A model generated the notes under the pieces. It was not told where the DNA came from, made no database searches, and saw nothing but the letters and a program-made list of their open reading frames with translations. This document shows, one piece after another, positions 9,572 through 19,808 of a stretch of DNA of 64,000 nucleotides. The DNA comes from JANOZM01 sp031429355. GTDB lineage: Bacteria > Pseudomonadota > Gammaproteobacteria > Burkholderiales > Burkholderiaceae_E. Within the stretch, counting starts at the first letter, position 1, and every line of letters begins with the position of its first letter. Both the position numbers and the translations under genes were made by a program. The stretch is from positions 1 through 64,000 of the forward strand of contig JANOZM010000001.1 of NCBI GenBank assembly GCA_031429355.1. Reading direction: 5' to 3'.

Positions 9572-12500
9572 TGCCATTTCTATCCGAAGCCGAAGTCGAA
9601 CTAGCTCTACTAGGCCAACTGGAAACCCTTGGCTACCAATTAGCGCAAGAAGAAACCATCGGCCCCGATGGCTTTCACCCTGAGCGTGAAAGCCACGATG
9701 TTGTCATCTTAAAAAAACGCCTGCACGACGCTGTTGCCAAGCTCAACCCAGCCATCCCTGTCGAAGCCCAGCACGAAGCATGCCGCTGCATCCTACAATC
9801 AGAGCTACCTTCTTTACTCGAAGAAAACCGCCGCATCCATAAACTCATCACCGAGGGTGTCGATGTTGAATATTACGCAATCGACGGAACTCTAACCGCT
9901 GGCAAAGTGTGGCTCATCGATTTTACAAAACCAGATCGTAACGATTGGCTTGCCGTAAGCCAGTTCGTTGTTATTTCAGGCCGCGCAGGCGCTGCCTTCA
10001 ATCGTCGCCCAGACGTAGTGGTATTCGTCAATGGCCTGCCCCTAGCCGTTATCGAATTAAAGGCCCCTGGCAGCGGAAACGCCACTTTAGTGGGCGCGTA
10101 TAACCAACTGCAAACCTACAAAAACCAAATCACGTCCTTGTTCAATACCAATGCATTATTAGTCACTTCAGACGGCATCACTGCGCGTGTGGGTTCGCTG
10201 TCTGCCGACCTAGAACGATTCATGCCATGGCGTACCACCGATGGCCGTGATATTGCCCCAAAAGGCGCGCCTGAATTGTCTACCTTGATTGAAGGCGTGT
10301 TCGAGCAACGCCGCCTGCTTGATCTGCTTTGCCATTTCACGGTGTTTGGCGAAACAGGTTCGGGCCTTACAAAAATTATTGCTGGGTACCATCAATTTCA
10401 CGCGGTGAATCGCGCGGTGGAGTCCACTATCCGTGCGGCAGATCAAATGCATGTGTTGCGAGATGATCCAGCCACCTATGGCACGTCTGGCGGCCTTCCC
10501 AGCGTTAAAACTCAGACCAAAGGGGACAAACGCGCGGGTGTTATTTGGCATACGCAGGGCTCTGGAAAAAGCCTGCTAATGGCATTTTATGCAGGGCAAT
10601 TAGTCAAGCACCCCGCAATGGCTAACCCCACGTTGGTGGTGCTTACCGACCGCAATGATTTAGACGATCAGTTGTTTGCCACCTTTGCCATGTGCCGCGA
10701 TTTAATTAGGCAAACACCCCTGCAAGCCGAAAGCCGCGACGATTTACAAAAGCTATTAGCACGCGCATCGGGTGGCGTGATCTTTACTACATTGCAAAAG
10801 TTTGGCGAATCCAACCAAACATTAACCGAACGCCGCAACGTTGTAGTAATAGCCGACGAAGCACACCGAAGCCAATACGGTTTTAAGGCCAAGTTAGACG
10901 CAAAAACGGGAGCTATTTCTTATGGCTTTGCTAAGTATTTGCGCGATGCGCTACCCAACGCATCGTTCATTGGCTTCACGGGTACACCGATTGAAGCCGA
11001 CGATGTCAACACCCCCGCTGTGTTTGGCAATTACATTGACGTTTACGACATTAGCCGCGCGGTTGAAGATGGCGCTACGGTGCCCATTTACTACGAATCA
11101 CGCTTGGCTCGTATCGAACTAGATGAGGATGAAATATCCAACATTGATGCCGAGGTTAACCAACTAACCGAAGACGAAGCAGAAGTTGATCAAGAACGCT
11201 TTAAACGCAAATGGTCAACCGTTGAAGCCTTAGTCGGCAGCGACAAGCGCTTAGCACTAGTAGCGCAAGACATGGTGACCCATTTTGAAGATCGCGTTGC
11301 GGCACTAGATGGCAAAGCCATGGTGGTATGCATGAGCCGTCGCGTATGCGTGAAGCTTTACGACGAAATTATAAAGTTGCGCCCCGATTGGCATAGCCGC
11401 GACGACGCCCAAGGTGCCATCAAGATTGTGATGACAGGCGCTGCGAGCGACCCGCAAGAATGGCAACAGCATGTAGGTAATAAAGCTCGGCGCGATTTGC
11501 TGGCTAAGCGCGCGCGCGATCCAAACGATGCACTTAAATTGGTGATCGTGCGCGATATGTGGCTAACCGGCTTCGACGCCCCATGCATGCACACCATGTA
11601 CGTTGATAAACCCATGCAAGGGCACGGTTTGATGCAGGCCATTGCACGGGTGAATCGCGTATTTCGCGACAAGCCCGCTGGGTTGATTGTGGATTACATT
11701 GGCATTGCACAAAACTTAAAATCGGCGTTGGCACAGTACTCACAGAACGATCAAGACAATACAGGTGTTGACGAATCGCAAGCCATTGCGGTGTTGATGG
11801 AAAAGTACGAAACCGTTCGCGACATGTATCACGGCTTTAACTATGCGCACGCGCTAAGCGGAACCCCACAAGAACGCTTGCACATGATGGCGGGCGCTAT
11901 CGAGTGGATTTTAGATATGCAGCAAAAGCTAGCAGCTGCCGAAAAAACCAAAGAGGGTAAGAAAAACGCCCATCGCCGGTATCAAGATGCGGTGCTGGCG
12001 CTGTCCAAAGCTTACTCATTGTCGTCGGCTTCCGACGAGGCCCGCGCTATACGCGAAGAGGTGGGCTTTTTTCAGGCCATTCGCGAAGCGCTTGTAAAAA
12101 GCAGCACAGGCTCGGGCGTCACCAGCCAAGCACGCGAGTTGGCGATTCAGCAAATTGTGAGCCGCGCGGTGGTGTCGACAGAAATTGTCGACATCCTTGC
12201 CGCCGCTGGCATTAAGAGCCCAGACATTTCAATTTTGTCAGACGAGTTCTTGGCCGAAGTGCAGCAAATGGAGCGCAAGAATTTAGCGCTTGAGGCGTTG
12301 CGCAAATTAATTAACGATGGCATTCGTTCGCGCAGTAAATCTAACGTCGTGCAAACCAAGGCTTTCTCAGAACGCCTCGAAGATGCTGTCGCGCGTTATC
12401 ACGCTAATGCAATTACAACCGCTGAGGTTTTGCAGGAGCTAATCGCCCTAGCCAAAGATATTCGCACAGCGCGCCAACGCGGTGAAGAACAAGGTTTATC

Positions 12501-12795
12501 GGATGAAGAAATTGCTTTTTACGACGCCCTAGCTGAAAACGAAAGCGCGATTCAAATGATGGGCGATGACAAGCTCAAAGTGATCGCGCATGAATTATTA
12601 GTGAGTTTGCGAGAAAACGTAACAGTCGATTGGGCCCACCGTGAATCTGCCCGCGCACGGATGCGGGTTTTGGTGAAACGTATTTTGCGCAAATATGGGT
12701 ACCCGCCGGATTTACAGGATGCGGCTGTGCAGACTGTTTTGCAGCAAGCGGAAGCTTTGTCGGGGACTTGGAGCATTCAGGGGCGCAGCGTATAA
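9571..12795 (+). CDS. hsdR: Type I restriction enzyme motor and endonuclease subunit HsdR
   Basis: The 1074-residue subunit translocates DNA with ATP and cleaves it away from unmodified sites. The N-terminal nuclease domain has the PD-(D/E)XK set D148, E162-x-K164 (RRPDVVVF...AVIELKAPG). The superfamily 2 motor has Walker A T328-QGSGKS, DEAH at 429-432, motif III GFTGTP and motif VI QAIARVNRVF. The C-terminal helical part (about residue 780 onward) docks on the HsdMS core. Length is typical and no frame damage is seen. The gene starts by a one-base overlap with rhuM and lies about 5.5 kb from hsdS, with the effector-like genes in between. Confidence 0.95.
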   Translation: MPFLSEAEVELALLGQLETLGYQLAQEETIGPDGFHPERESHDVVILKKRLHDAVAKLNPAIPVEAQHEACRCILQSELPSLLEENRRIHKLITEGVDVEYYAIDGTLTAGKVWLIDFTKPDRNDWLAVSQFVVISGRAGAAFNRRPDVVVFVNGLPLAVIELKAPGSGNATLVGAYNQLQTYKNQITSLFNTNALLVTSDGITARVGSLSADLERFMPWRTTDGRDIAPKGAPELSTLIEGVFEQRRLLDLLCHFTVFGETGSGLTKIIAGYHQFHAVNRAVESTIRAADQMHVLRDDPATYGTSGGLPSVKTQTKGDKRAGVIWHTQGSGKSLLMAFYAGQLVKHPAMANPTLVVLTDRNDLDDQLFATFAMCRDLIRQTPLQAESRDDLQKLLARASGGVIFTTLQKFGESNQTLTERRNVVVIADEAHRSQYGFKAKLDAKTGAISYGFAKYLRDALPNASFIGFTGTPIEADDVNTPAVFGNYIDVYDISRAVEDGATVPIYYESRLARIELDEDEISNIDAEVNQLTEDEAEVDQERFKRKWSTVEALVGSDKRLALVAQDMVTHFEDRVAALDGKAMVVCMSRRVCVKLYDEIIKLRPDWHSRDDAQGAIKIVMTGAASDPQEWQQHVGNKARRDLLAKRARDPNDALKLVIVRDMWLTGFDAPCMHTMYVDKPMQGHGLMQAIARVNRVFRDKPAGLIVDYIGIAQNLKSALAQYSQNDQDNTGVDESQAIAVLMEKYETVRDMYHGFNYAHALSGTPQERLHMMAGAIEWILDMQQKLAAAEKTKEGKKNAHRRYQDAVLALSKAYSLSSASDEARAIREEVGFFQAIREALVKSSTGSGVTSQARELAIQQIVSRAVVSTEIVDILAAAGIKSPDISILSDEFLAEVQQMERKNLALEALRKLINDGIRSRSKSNVVQTKAFSERLEDAVARYHANAITTAEVLQELIALAKDIRTARQRGEEQGLSDEEIAFYDALAENESAIQMMGDDKLKVIAHELLVSLRENVTVDWAHRESARARMRVLVKRILRKYGYPPDLQDAAVQTVLQQAEALSGTWSIQGRSV

Positions 12796-12800
12796 AGTGG

Positions 12801-12854
12801 AGAAGGTCAGACTTGATCTGCCAAGGTACTTTGTCAGATCAAGTCTGGACTTCT
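12801..12854. repeat. Near-perfect 20-bp inverted repeat between convergent genes
   Basis: The arms 12801-12820 and 12835-12854 match at 18 of 20 positions. The inner 12 bases are perfect (AGACTTGATCTG at 12809-12820 and its complement at 12835-12846), with a 14-base loop. It lies between hsdR and the convergent lipoprotein gene. It may act as a bidirectional stem-loop terminator, but no T-tract follows on either strand. A remnant of a small inverted-repeat element is also possible. Confidence 0.6.
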
Positions 12855-12881
12855 ACAACTTAATCGTTGCACGCTCCGCGT

Positions 12882-13655
12882 CTAATATCCTGTAAGTACC
12901 TTTTGCCCAGTTTTTTTGTCGCGAATCCAATCGGGTAGTTCGAGGCGAATATCTTCTGCAGAGGCTCCCTCTGGCGGTATTGCCCGCGTTACTATGCGTC
13001 TCTCGCAAAAATCACCACCTGCGGTGTCGTCTAGTTCTGGTCGAAAATACGCATTCCCGTGCGTATCGCGTGCAAACGGGTAGCTCTTACCTAATCTGAG
13101 CTCCCAACCAACCAAAAGCGTTTCGTCGGTTAAACGTAATTTCAAAATAAATCCGCATTGATACTTGCGCATTTTATCGAGCAATTCGTCGGGAATTCGC
13201 TCGGCGACTGGTACCGTTACATCCCCTAAAACAACACCACCTTCATAACGAGAACCTGTATTAATGACCTTGTTTTCTGGTTTGCCTGGTTGGCTTGGCT
13301 CGTCGTCGCGCCACGTTGCTCGCAGAGTGATAGGCACCCCAAACTCTGCGCCGTAACTGTGCTTTGAGTTAGAACGGACGCCCATTAAACCTGCCTTATA
13401 AAAAAGATGCCCTTGCTCATTGAAGATCATTACACTGGGTTTCTCTGGGGCCGCGTCGGCGTAAAGTTCGCCACCACTCATACCGCGAAACTTTTGTTTC
13501 CATTTGCGCTCCTCATCGGTCAACGCGCGATCACGCTCGTTTATAGCTTCCGGTTTACGAGGCTCACAACCCGCAACAATTGGTAGGAAAAACATACCTT
13601 GAATTAATGTCCTGCGCACCGTGAATTGATTTTCTTTAAACTCACTAGTAATCAT
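12882..13655 (-). CDS. Lipoprotein, candidate immunity protein for the adjacent Rhs lipase toxin
   Basis: A 257-residue protein with a lipoprotein signal: a positively charged start, a hydrophobic stretch and the lipobox V27-A-G-C30, so it should be anchored by lipid in the envelope. The mature part is soluble and I do not recognise a named family. Its ATG follows the stop codon of the Rhs gene with no spacer, and a GGAGA ribosome-binding site lies within the last Rhs codons, so the two are co-translated. Known Tle1-type phospholipase effectors are neutralised by periplasmic lipoproteins encoded next to them. The immunity role here is inferred from that precedent and from position. Confidence 0.7.
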   Translation of the reverse strand: MITSEFKENQFTVRRTLIQGMFFLPIVAGCEPRKPEAINERDRALTDEERKWKQKFRGMSGGELYADAAPEKPSVMIFNEQGHLFYKAGLMGVRSNSKHSYGAEFGVPITLRATWRDDEPSQPGKPENKVINTGSRYEGGVVLGDVTVPVAERIPDELLDKMRKYQCGFILKLRLTDETLLVGWELRLGKSYPFARDTHGNAYFRPELDDTAGGDFCERRIVTRAIPPEGASAEDIRLELPDWIRDKKTGQKVLTGY

Positions 13656-16600
13656 TTAGTCTCCGTAAAACTGATATCCGTGGTCCCGCAACCACTTCAT
13701 GTATTCCGTCATATTAACGTTACCAGTAACATTGTTTAGCGCTTCGATTGCTTTAACTTTCTCAGTACTCCGTTGCGCGAAGTTCAAATAGCCCTCGCCA
13801 TCTCTTGCCGCATAGTTGATAAATTTTTGTGTTTCTATTTCAGCGTTTGTTAGGCTTTTGTTTCTTAGCGAACTGATGCCGTAGTTAAAGCCCATTGTAC
13901 GAGCCGTACTACCGCTAACGGCACCAATAACTTGTCGGTCTTCAACGCGCCATCCATTTGATTCAGCTAATCGAGCACTACCAAAACGAATTGAACCACT
14001 TTGATCATGAATCACGGGGTTTCTCATATCAATCTGCGATGGTGGTTTAAAGTTCTTCACGCCCGCTAAATCTGCTTGTTTCATCATCCAACTTAATGCA
14101 ACCGAGGATAGCCCGCTATCGAACTTACCATAGCCGCCGCCAATATCAGCGTGAGCTCCGACAAAACCAAGTTCAATTCGTACTTGCGAAGAAGCCGAGC
14201 TGGAACTACCAATAGATACGAGAGGAAAGCCACCGTAATGTCCGTTATCAGCTAAATGAGGCCTATTCGTGTCCCAATATCGAAGATTTCCTAACCCACC
14301 AGAAAGCTCTGCGTTAACACCTTGAGGTGCACTTCGGTATTCATTTAACGCAACAGCATGAGCTACATGTTTGAAAGCACTCGGAATAGCCAAATTATAG
14401 TTATACTTTTTTTTCGCGCCATTTTCGTCCACATAAGTGCTGAAATCAGTACTCAACACGGTATCCCATAAACCCATGAAGCGAAAATTGACTTTGGCAC
14501 AAGCCATTGCAGCTTTACCATTAATAAAAATAAGCTGCCCATTTTGATCTCGTTGTTGATATTTGTAGTTTCCATTAATCGTTTTAGCAGCAATCCGATT
14601 TGCAAAATCTCTCGCTTCAGCGGCTCCTCGGCTAAACCCAATAATATCAACTTGCAAAATTTCTTCGGCTTTTAACTTAGCGGCTTCTTCATCGAAATAG
14701 AGTTGCATCCGTTGAATTCTCATTGGCCCAGACAAATTCGATCCACGATCAGGAACGCTGATACCAAACTTAGTATATGTGTAGTTGGATGCAATAATTG
14801 GCGCGTAGGTATCTCTCGTAGTTTCAGTGTTACCGTGATCGGTTCCCACGCCAGTAACGTAACGCTTGTTTCCATCAGTATAAACATCTCTAAATTTTAC
14901 AACATTCGACAACGAGCTATTTCGCCCCTCGGAAGTCAACCAGGTTTCATGATCCGTATTCTCAGTCCCATCAAAAGCAAACAACGTCAACCCATCAGCA
15001 TCAACATACCGTAAAGGGTTGTAATTCACATAAGCATACCCATTAGGCCCATCTGGATTACCAAGTGGATCAGGGCTTATATATTCGCCCCTCGCAGGAT
15101 CGTAGTACCGTTGGCGGTTGTAATACAAACCACTCTCTTTATCGTGGTACTGTCCAGGCAATCGAATTTCTAGGTTTAAATTTTGGCTAATTACTTTTAC
15201 GCCTCCAAAGGGGGCGTAGTCGGCTTGCCATTTGGTTTGGGCATTGGTGTTGGTGGCCGCTAATGGTGCGCCTAGGTGGTTGGTGTGGATCCAATGGATT
15301 GAAGCATCGCCGTTGGCTGTACTTTGGTTCTCGCTGCCAAAGGCTGATGCAACTATTTGTTTCAGGTCTTGCCAAATTATTGACGCTTGGGTGTTGGTGT
15401 CGTTTTGTAAGTTTGCGCCTGCTGGCGAATCGATTTGTGCAACGGGCAATGTGCCCATGTAAATGTATTGTCTAACTACTTGGCCGTTTTGGTTGATTTC
15501 TGTGGTTAGCTGGCGTTGGTCGTCGTAGGAGTAGCGCGTTTTTTCCCTTGCGGTTGATTTACTAATGCGTAGGCCACGGTGGTCGTATTGGTAATTGGCC
15601 AGCACAACTTGCGCTGTATTTACAGCAGCTTCGCTTTTTTCGCTCGCCTCACTGATTTGGATTAGACGGCCTGCAGCATCCCACTTGTAGGTGCGATTCT
15701 TTAATACGATAGGCATGCCGTCAGCGCTGTATTCGGAGGGTTCGTTTACAAAGCTTGCGCGGTGGCTGCTGTTAACTTTGTTGCTTACTTTTGTAAAATA
15801 TCCAGCACTGTTTTCATTCGGTTCTTGCGCTAAAACGCGCTTGTTGTTCTTGTAAAAATAGCGATGAATTTGTTGATCGGTCTGCATCGTACTTAACGAA
15901 CCTGAACTTACCGAGACTTGCTTTAGCTCTTCAACAAAACCACCCTTCCGAGCTTCAACTAATCGATCAGCATTGTCATAGGCATATTCGGTTTGTACTT
16001 GCTTATTAGCGCCGCTCGTTAGCTCTTTTGTGTACGCCAAATTGCCCAGTGGGTCCCATAAATAGCGCTGATCGACGATTGCGTTTTTGTCATTGGGCGA
16101 ACCTATAGCGCCCAGTTGCGCTGCGCCAATGGCTACTGATTTTTTTTCAGCCGTCGTTGGTACGCTTTGTGCCGTTGCAGCCACTGCATTTTTTACAACA
16201 ATGCCCATAAGCGCATCAACTATGCGATGCTGACCCCAATCCCATTCTTGAGGCCAGTTTAAGGGCCAACCAAGGCCAGTATCCATTGCCCTAGCCATGG
16301 CTCTTGGTCCACGCGAACCAGAGCGCGAGTGCACTACGCGGGCTAAAATACCTTGAGGGCTACGTTGAAAACTCGTTTGAATTCCATTACCCGCTGTAAA
16401 GCTGCTAATACCCACCATATCGCGCTGAATGTTCTCCGCAATGATTTGCGCTTTGCCCAAAGAGCGTAACCATTCGGTTTGTATGCTTGTACGTTTTAAT
16501 TTGGTTATTTGCCCTGACTGATCCCGCTCGTAAACGATGCGGCTACCGTCGGCCATTGTTTGCGCTTGCAGCACACCGTTGGCGTCGTATTCGTAACGCG

Positions 16601-19600
16601 TATTGATAACTAAGTTGGACTGTTGGGTTAAGCTGTTCTTTATAGTGACCGTTTTGCCAATACGTAAACCGCGGACATCGTAAGTAAATTGTTCGGACTG
16701 ATTGGGATGGTCTACCGCTTCTAGATGATCGGCTTGGTAACGCCAAGTTGTTGCAACCTCGTCGGCTTGCCCTACCGCTAAAACTTGCCGAATCATTCGG
16801 CCTTTGGTGTCATAGTGGTAGCTGGCTTTTCGGCCCATTGCATCGCGCATTCCAATTAAGCGATCGGCCGCATCGTAGGCGCGTAGGCTTAAACCTGTAT
16901 CAACGCTAGTAACTGCAACCACTCGGCCAAAGTCGTCAAACCAATCAAGGCTAGTTGGGCGTTGCGCCCGTTCGCTAGTTTCGCTTTGCGAAACTGATTT
17001 TAAGCGCCCAGCGGGGTCGATAATAAATTCTAAATTGCCCGCTGCATTGTACCCATACGATACCTGCCGCAGAGCGTTGTCAATCTCGTGTACCGGTTGA
17101 CCATAGGCGTTGTACCGAACTTGTTTTAACTGCGCTATGCCGTCGGTGTAACGCCCTGCTTCGACCAGTCGGCTTTCGGTATCAAACACTTGCTGTTGAA
17201 TTTGGCCCGACAAATTAGCCGACCAAATTAATCGCCCAAATGCATCGTACGATTGGCGCAAGTACGGGCGATAATTAGGCGAACCCTCAGTACCGGATGA
17301 CACTTGTGCAACTTGTCCAAATACATCGTATTGGGTTGTCTCACTTATGGGTTCTACCCAACCCGCACGATGGGTCGTCGTTTTTTTAAGTTGGGCTTGC
17401 GCGTTGTATTCAAACTCGGTGGCATCATTTCTTTGATTGATTACTTGTTTAACTAATCCTAATTCGTTAAAGCTCATGCTACTAAACGAGCCGCCGGGCA
17501 CGGTAATTTTAGTTAACCACGAACCTGTGGTGTCGTAATCTAACAAGGTGATGTCTGAGTCGAGCGGGTCGTTGTTTGGCCCGTTTGTTAACGGTCCGTC
17601 TACTTGCGTTAAAACGCTACGGTTATTAATGACGGTGTAAACATAAACTGTAGTTCGTTCAATTTTTGATCGCTCAATTTTTGTTCGTTCAACTTTTGAT
17701 GATTCATCTAAGCTCGTATTTACCTTGGCACTTAAACTTACATTGTCAAAATCTAAACCATCCGCTCCAATCGGGCTAAACCCGCTTTCAGTCATTTGTA
17801 CCACTTGCCGCCTATCGTTGTAGCGTAATTGCACTTGGTGTTCTTTGCCCGCAATAACGCTGGGCTTGGCCACCAAACTAGGTTGCGTATCATGGCCTTC
17901 ATATTCAAATCGCGTTTGCAACTGGGTGGCTTTTACTTTGCCATTTAAGTACGCAACGGTTACTATTTTTTCTACGCGGCCACTGGTATCAAATTCAGTT
18001 TTTGTGCCTTGAATCGGTTTACCTAAATGGTCTAGTTGAGTTGTTTCGTTAAGCCTTGCTAACGCATCGTATCCGTAGCGAATATTGGCTGGACCGCAAG
18101 TGGCACATCCAACCCCGCGAACTTCAACAATGCGGTCTTGCCCGTTAATACGGGTAAATCGGTATTCGGTGTTTTGGCCCAAGCTGTTGGTAATTTTGCT
18201 AGTACCGGCTTTGGGCCAAACAATGGTTACTTGCTCAATTCCTGTGCCAGCGGCAAGGCGTTTAGGTAACAAAACTTGTTGGGTTTTCTCATCAACGGCT
18301 AATCGTGCCGGTTCGCCTTTAACGCTTAAATTGGCACGGCCTTTTTCGTCGTAGCCATAGGTCGACAAGCGCTGCGATAACTGAACGCCGTCGCTACCCG
18401 CCCCTTTAACGGTAATGCCTGTTAGCAACGTGGGCCAGCGCGCATCTTCGTATTGGTACAACAATTGAGTACCGCTTGGTTTGCCCACTTTAACTAAGTT
18501 GGCGGTTAACTCGCTAGCAGCAATTTTTATAGGCTCGGTCTTCGCACTACTGTAGTGGTAGCTAAATTTACCCATTGGGCTTTGTATTGATTGCAAACCA
18601 GCAAACTGTGGCTCACCTTTTGCAATGGCCGCTTGCTTGGCAACCGTATCGAGGTACACCAAATCTAACACCCGATTTTGTGGATCGACGACTTTGCTCA
18701 GCCAACCGCGCGGATCGTATTGCAACGTTACAAACTCGCCGGTAATCACCTGAATTTGAACTAATTTGCCTTGCCCGTTAAACGATAAGGTTCGCCCTTC
18801 GGGCCATTGCCAAGTGTGCTCAACACCCGAAGCGTTAGTGTTGGCCGTCACTACGCCGCCTCCGCCTACGTACTGCTTCATGTTTTCGGGGGTACGCTCG
18901 AAGCGGCTACGGGTACCATCGGCTTGCAAAATATCGATTGTCCATTTGCTTTGCACGACTAAATAAGTTTCGTAACTTAAACGCCACCCGCGGCCCACTA
19001 GGCCCGGCCGAGTATCAACACCACTAAGTTTGCTGTTGTAGTGCCGAACAATTTCTAAACCAAGCACACCGGGCAACGGCGGCATATCAATTTCTTGCTG
19101 GTACTTGTTGCCGTTAATTACATTGATCGGATTGCCCGCGCCTTGATTAGTTCCACTTTCGTTCCCTTGCGTTGCGGGGCCAGACCCGCCACAAGGTGCG
19201 CCGCTGGCGGTGCCGGTGCAACTACCTCCACTAGAGCCTGTCCCGCCAGTACCCGTACCACCCGAACTAGAACCACCCGAACTAGAACCACCGGAGGTAG
19301 AACCACCCGAGTTAGAACCACCAGCCCCCCCATTAACAATATCGGGCCATTGCAATACGCTCCCAGGTTGTTGCGAAACTTCTGGCTTTTTGCCCGAACC
19401 AAGACCAAGATTTTCTAGCAACGAGGCTTTTTCTATCGTAGATGTTTGCAAATGTTGCAGACCCTGTTGCACCGGTGCCTGCGTTACAGGCTGCGTCTGG
19501 CCCCCGGCTCCTGCCTTGTAAGCCTGGGCATCCATCCCATAGCGAGATAGCTGCGCAAAACTAGAATTGGTAACCAGCATCAACACGACAATTGTTGAAT

Positions 19601-19622
19601 GAATAATCGAATTAGTTTTCAT
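13656..19622 (-). CDS. Exported Rhs/YD-repeat polymorphic toxin with C-terminal DUF2235 (Tle1-like) lipase domain
   Basis: A 1988-residue protein. Residues 1-23 form a Sec signal peptide ending SSFA. A Gly/Ser-rich linker spans about 100-155. A DUF6531-like start (GNPINVINGNKY) follows, then many YD repeats and the Rhs core near 1440-1545 (HTNHLGAPLAAT, LPGQYHDKESGLYYNRQRYY, DPLGNPDGPNGYAYVNYNP). The core ends at VDADGL, where variable tips start. The tip (about 1545-1988) begins FAFDGTEN and has the nucleophile elbow GFS1664RGA and later GAHADIGGGY, as in DUF2235/Tle1 phospholipases. The function inferred is attack on membrane lipids of rival cells. The signal peptide is unlike typical type VI Rhs cargo. 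The adjacent lipoprotein is the likely immunity protein. A promoter is expected in 19623-19808. Confidence 0.9.
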   Translation of the reverse strand: MKTNSIIHSTIVVLMLVTNSSFAQLSRYGMDAQAYKAGAGGQTQPVTQAPVQQGLQHLQTSTIEKASLLENLGLGSGKKPEVSQQPGSVLQWPDIVNGGAGGSNSGGSTSGGSSSGGSSSGGTGTGGTGSSGGSCTGTASGAPCGGSGPATQGNESGTNQGAGNPINVINGNKYQQEIDMPPLPGVLGLEIVRHYNSKLSGVDTRPGLVGRGWRLSYETYLVVQSKWTIDILQADGTRSRFERTPENMKQYVGGGGVVTANTNASGVEHTWQWPEGRTLSFNGQGKLVQIQVITGEFVTLQYDPRGWLSKVVDPQNRVLDLVYLDTVAKQAAIAKGEPQFAGLQSIQSPMGKFSYHYSSAKTEPIKIAASELTANLVKVGKPSGTQLLYQYEDARWPTLLTGITVKGAGSDGVQLSQRLSTYGYDEKGRANLSVKGEPARLAVDEKTQQVLLPKRLAAGTGIEQVTIVWPKAGTSKITNSLGQNTEYRFTRINGQDRIVEVRGVGCATCGPANIRYGYDALARLNETTQLDHLGKPIQGTKTEFDTSGRVEKIVTVAYLNGKVKATQLQTRFEYEGHDTQPSLVAKPSVIAGKEHQVQLRYNDRRQVVQMTESGFSPIGADGLDFDNVSLSAKVNTSLDESSKVERTKIERSKIERTTVYVYTVINNRSVLTQVDGPLTNGPNNDPLDSDITLLDYDTTGSWLTKITVPGGSFSSMSFNELGLVKQVINQRNDATEFEYNAQAQLKKTTTHRAGWVEPISETTQYDVFGQVAQVSSGTEGSPNYRPYLRQSYDAFGRLIWSANLSGQIQQQVFDTESRLVEAGRYTDGIAQLKQVRYNAYGQPVHEIDNALRQVSYGYNAAGNLEFIIDPAGRLKSVSQSETSERAQRPTSLDWFDDFGRVVAVTSVDTGLSLRAYDAADRLIGMRDAMGRKASYHYDTKGRMIRQVLAVGQADEVATTWRYQADHLEAVDHPNQSEQFTYDVRGLRIGKTVTIKNSLTQQSNLVINTRYEYDANGVLQAQTMADGSRIVYERDQSGQITKLKRTSIQTEWLRSLGKAQIIAENIQRDMVGISSFTAGNGIQTSFQRSPQGILARVVHSRSGSRGPRAMARAMDTGLGWPLNWPQEWDWGQHRIVDALMGIVVKNAVAATAQSVPTTAEKKSVAIGAAQLGAIGSPNDKNAIVDQRYLWDPLGNLAYTKELTSGANKQVQTEYAYDNADRLVEARKGGFVEELKQVSVSSGSLSTMQTDQQIHRYFYKNNKRVLAQEPNENSAGYFTKVSNKVNSSHRASFVNEPSEYSADGMPIVLKNRTYKWDAAGRLIQISEASEKSEAAVNTAQVVLANYQYDHRGLRISKSTAREKTRYSYDDQRQLTTEINQNGQVVRQYIYMGTLPVAQIDSPAGANLQNDTNTQASIIWQDLKQIVASAFGSENQSTANGDASIHWIHTNHLGAPLAATNTNAQTKWQADYAPFGGVKVISQNLNLEIRLPGQYHDKESGLYYNRQRYYDPARGEYISPDPLGNPDGPNGYAYVNYNPLRYVDADGLTLFAFDGTENTDHETWLTSEGRNSSLSNVVKFRDVYTDGNKRYVTGVGTDHGNTETTRDTYAPIIASNYTYTKFGISVPDRGSNLSGPMRIQRMQLYFDEEAAKLKAEEILQVDIIGFSRGAAEARDFANRIAAKTINGNYKYQQRDQNGQLIFINGKAAMACAKVNFRFMGLWDTVLSTDFSTYVDENGAKKKYNYNLAIPSAFKHVAHAVALNEYRSAPQGVNAELSGGLGNLRYWDTNRPHLADNGHYGGFPLVSIGSSSSASSQVRIELGFVGAHADIGGGYGKFDSGLSSVALSWMMKQADLAGVKNFKPPSQIDMRNPVIHDQSGSIRFGSARLAESNGWRVEDRQVIGAVSGSTARTMGFNYGISSLRNKSLTNAEIETQKFINYAARDGEGYLNFAQRSTEKVKAIEALNNVTGNVNMTEYMKWLRDHGYQFYGD
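19258..19317 (-). repeat. Four tandem 15-bp repeats encoding the Gly/Ser linker of the Rhs protein
   Basis: On the plus strand the unit CCACCCGAACTAGAA occurs at 19258-19272, 19273-19287, 19288-19302 (with changes) and 19303-19317. Read on the coding strand the units give Ser/Gly-rich pentapeptides such as SSSGG. Array size may vary between strains by slippage, changing linker length without a frameshift. Confidence 0.85.
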
Positions 19623-19808
19623 AACCGCGCCCGTGCTTGCAAGTCGTTACAAGAGGCACGCAATCGCGCATCTCTATAGGATCGCCTACGTTACAAAGAG
19701 TGCATTGTTTTGTCGATTAGCCTGACGGCCTAGTGCAAGCTAATTTCTAGGCCATTTGAATTGATTGGCTGCTAAAAATGCTGGCTTAAAATCGATCTGG
19801 CCCGACGC

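Noticed and set aside
19095..19521. Several overlapping frames over the Gly/Ser linker, including a proline/glutamate-rich plus-strand frame
   Set aside because: They are shadow frames of the 15-bp tandem repeat in the Rhs gene.
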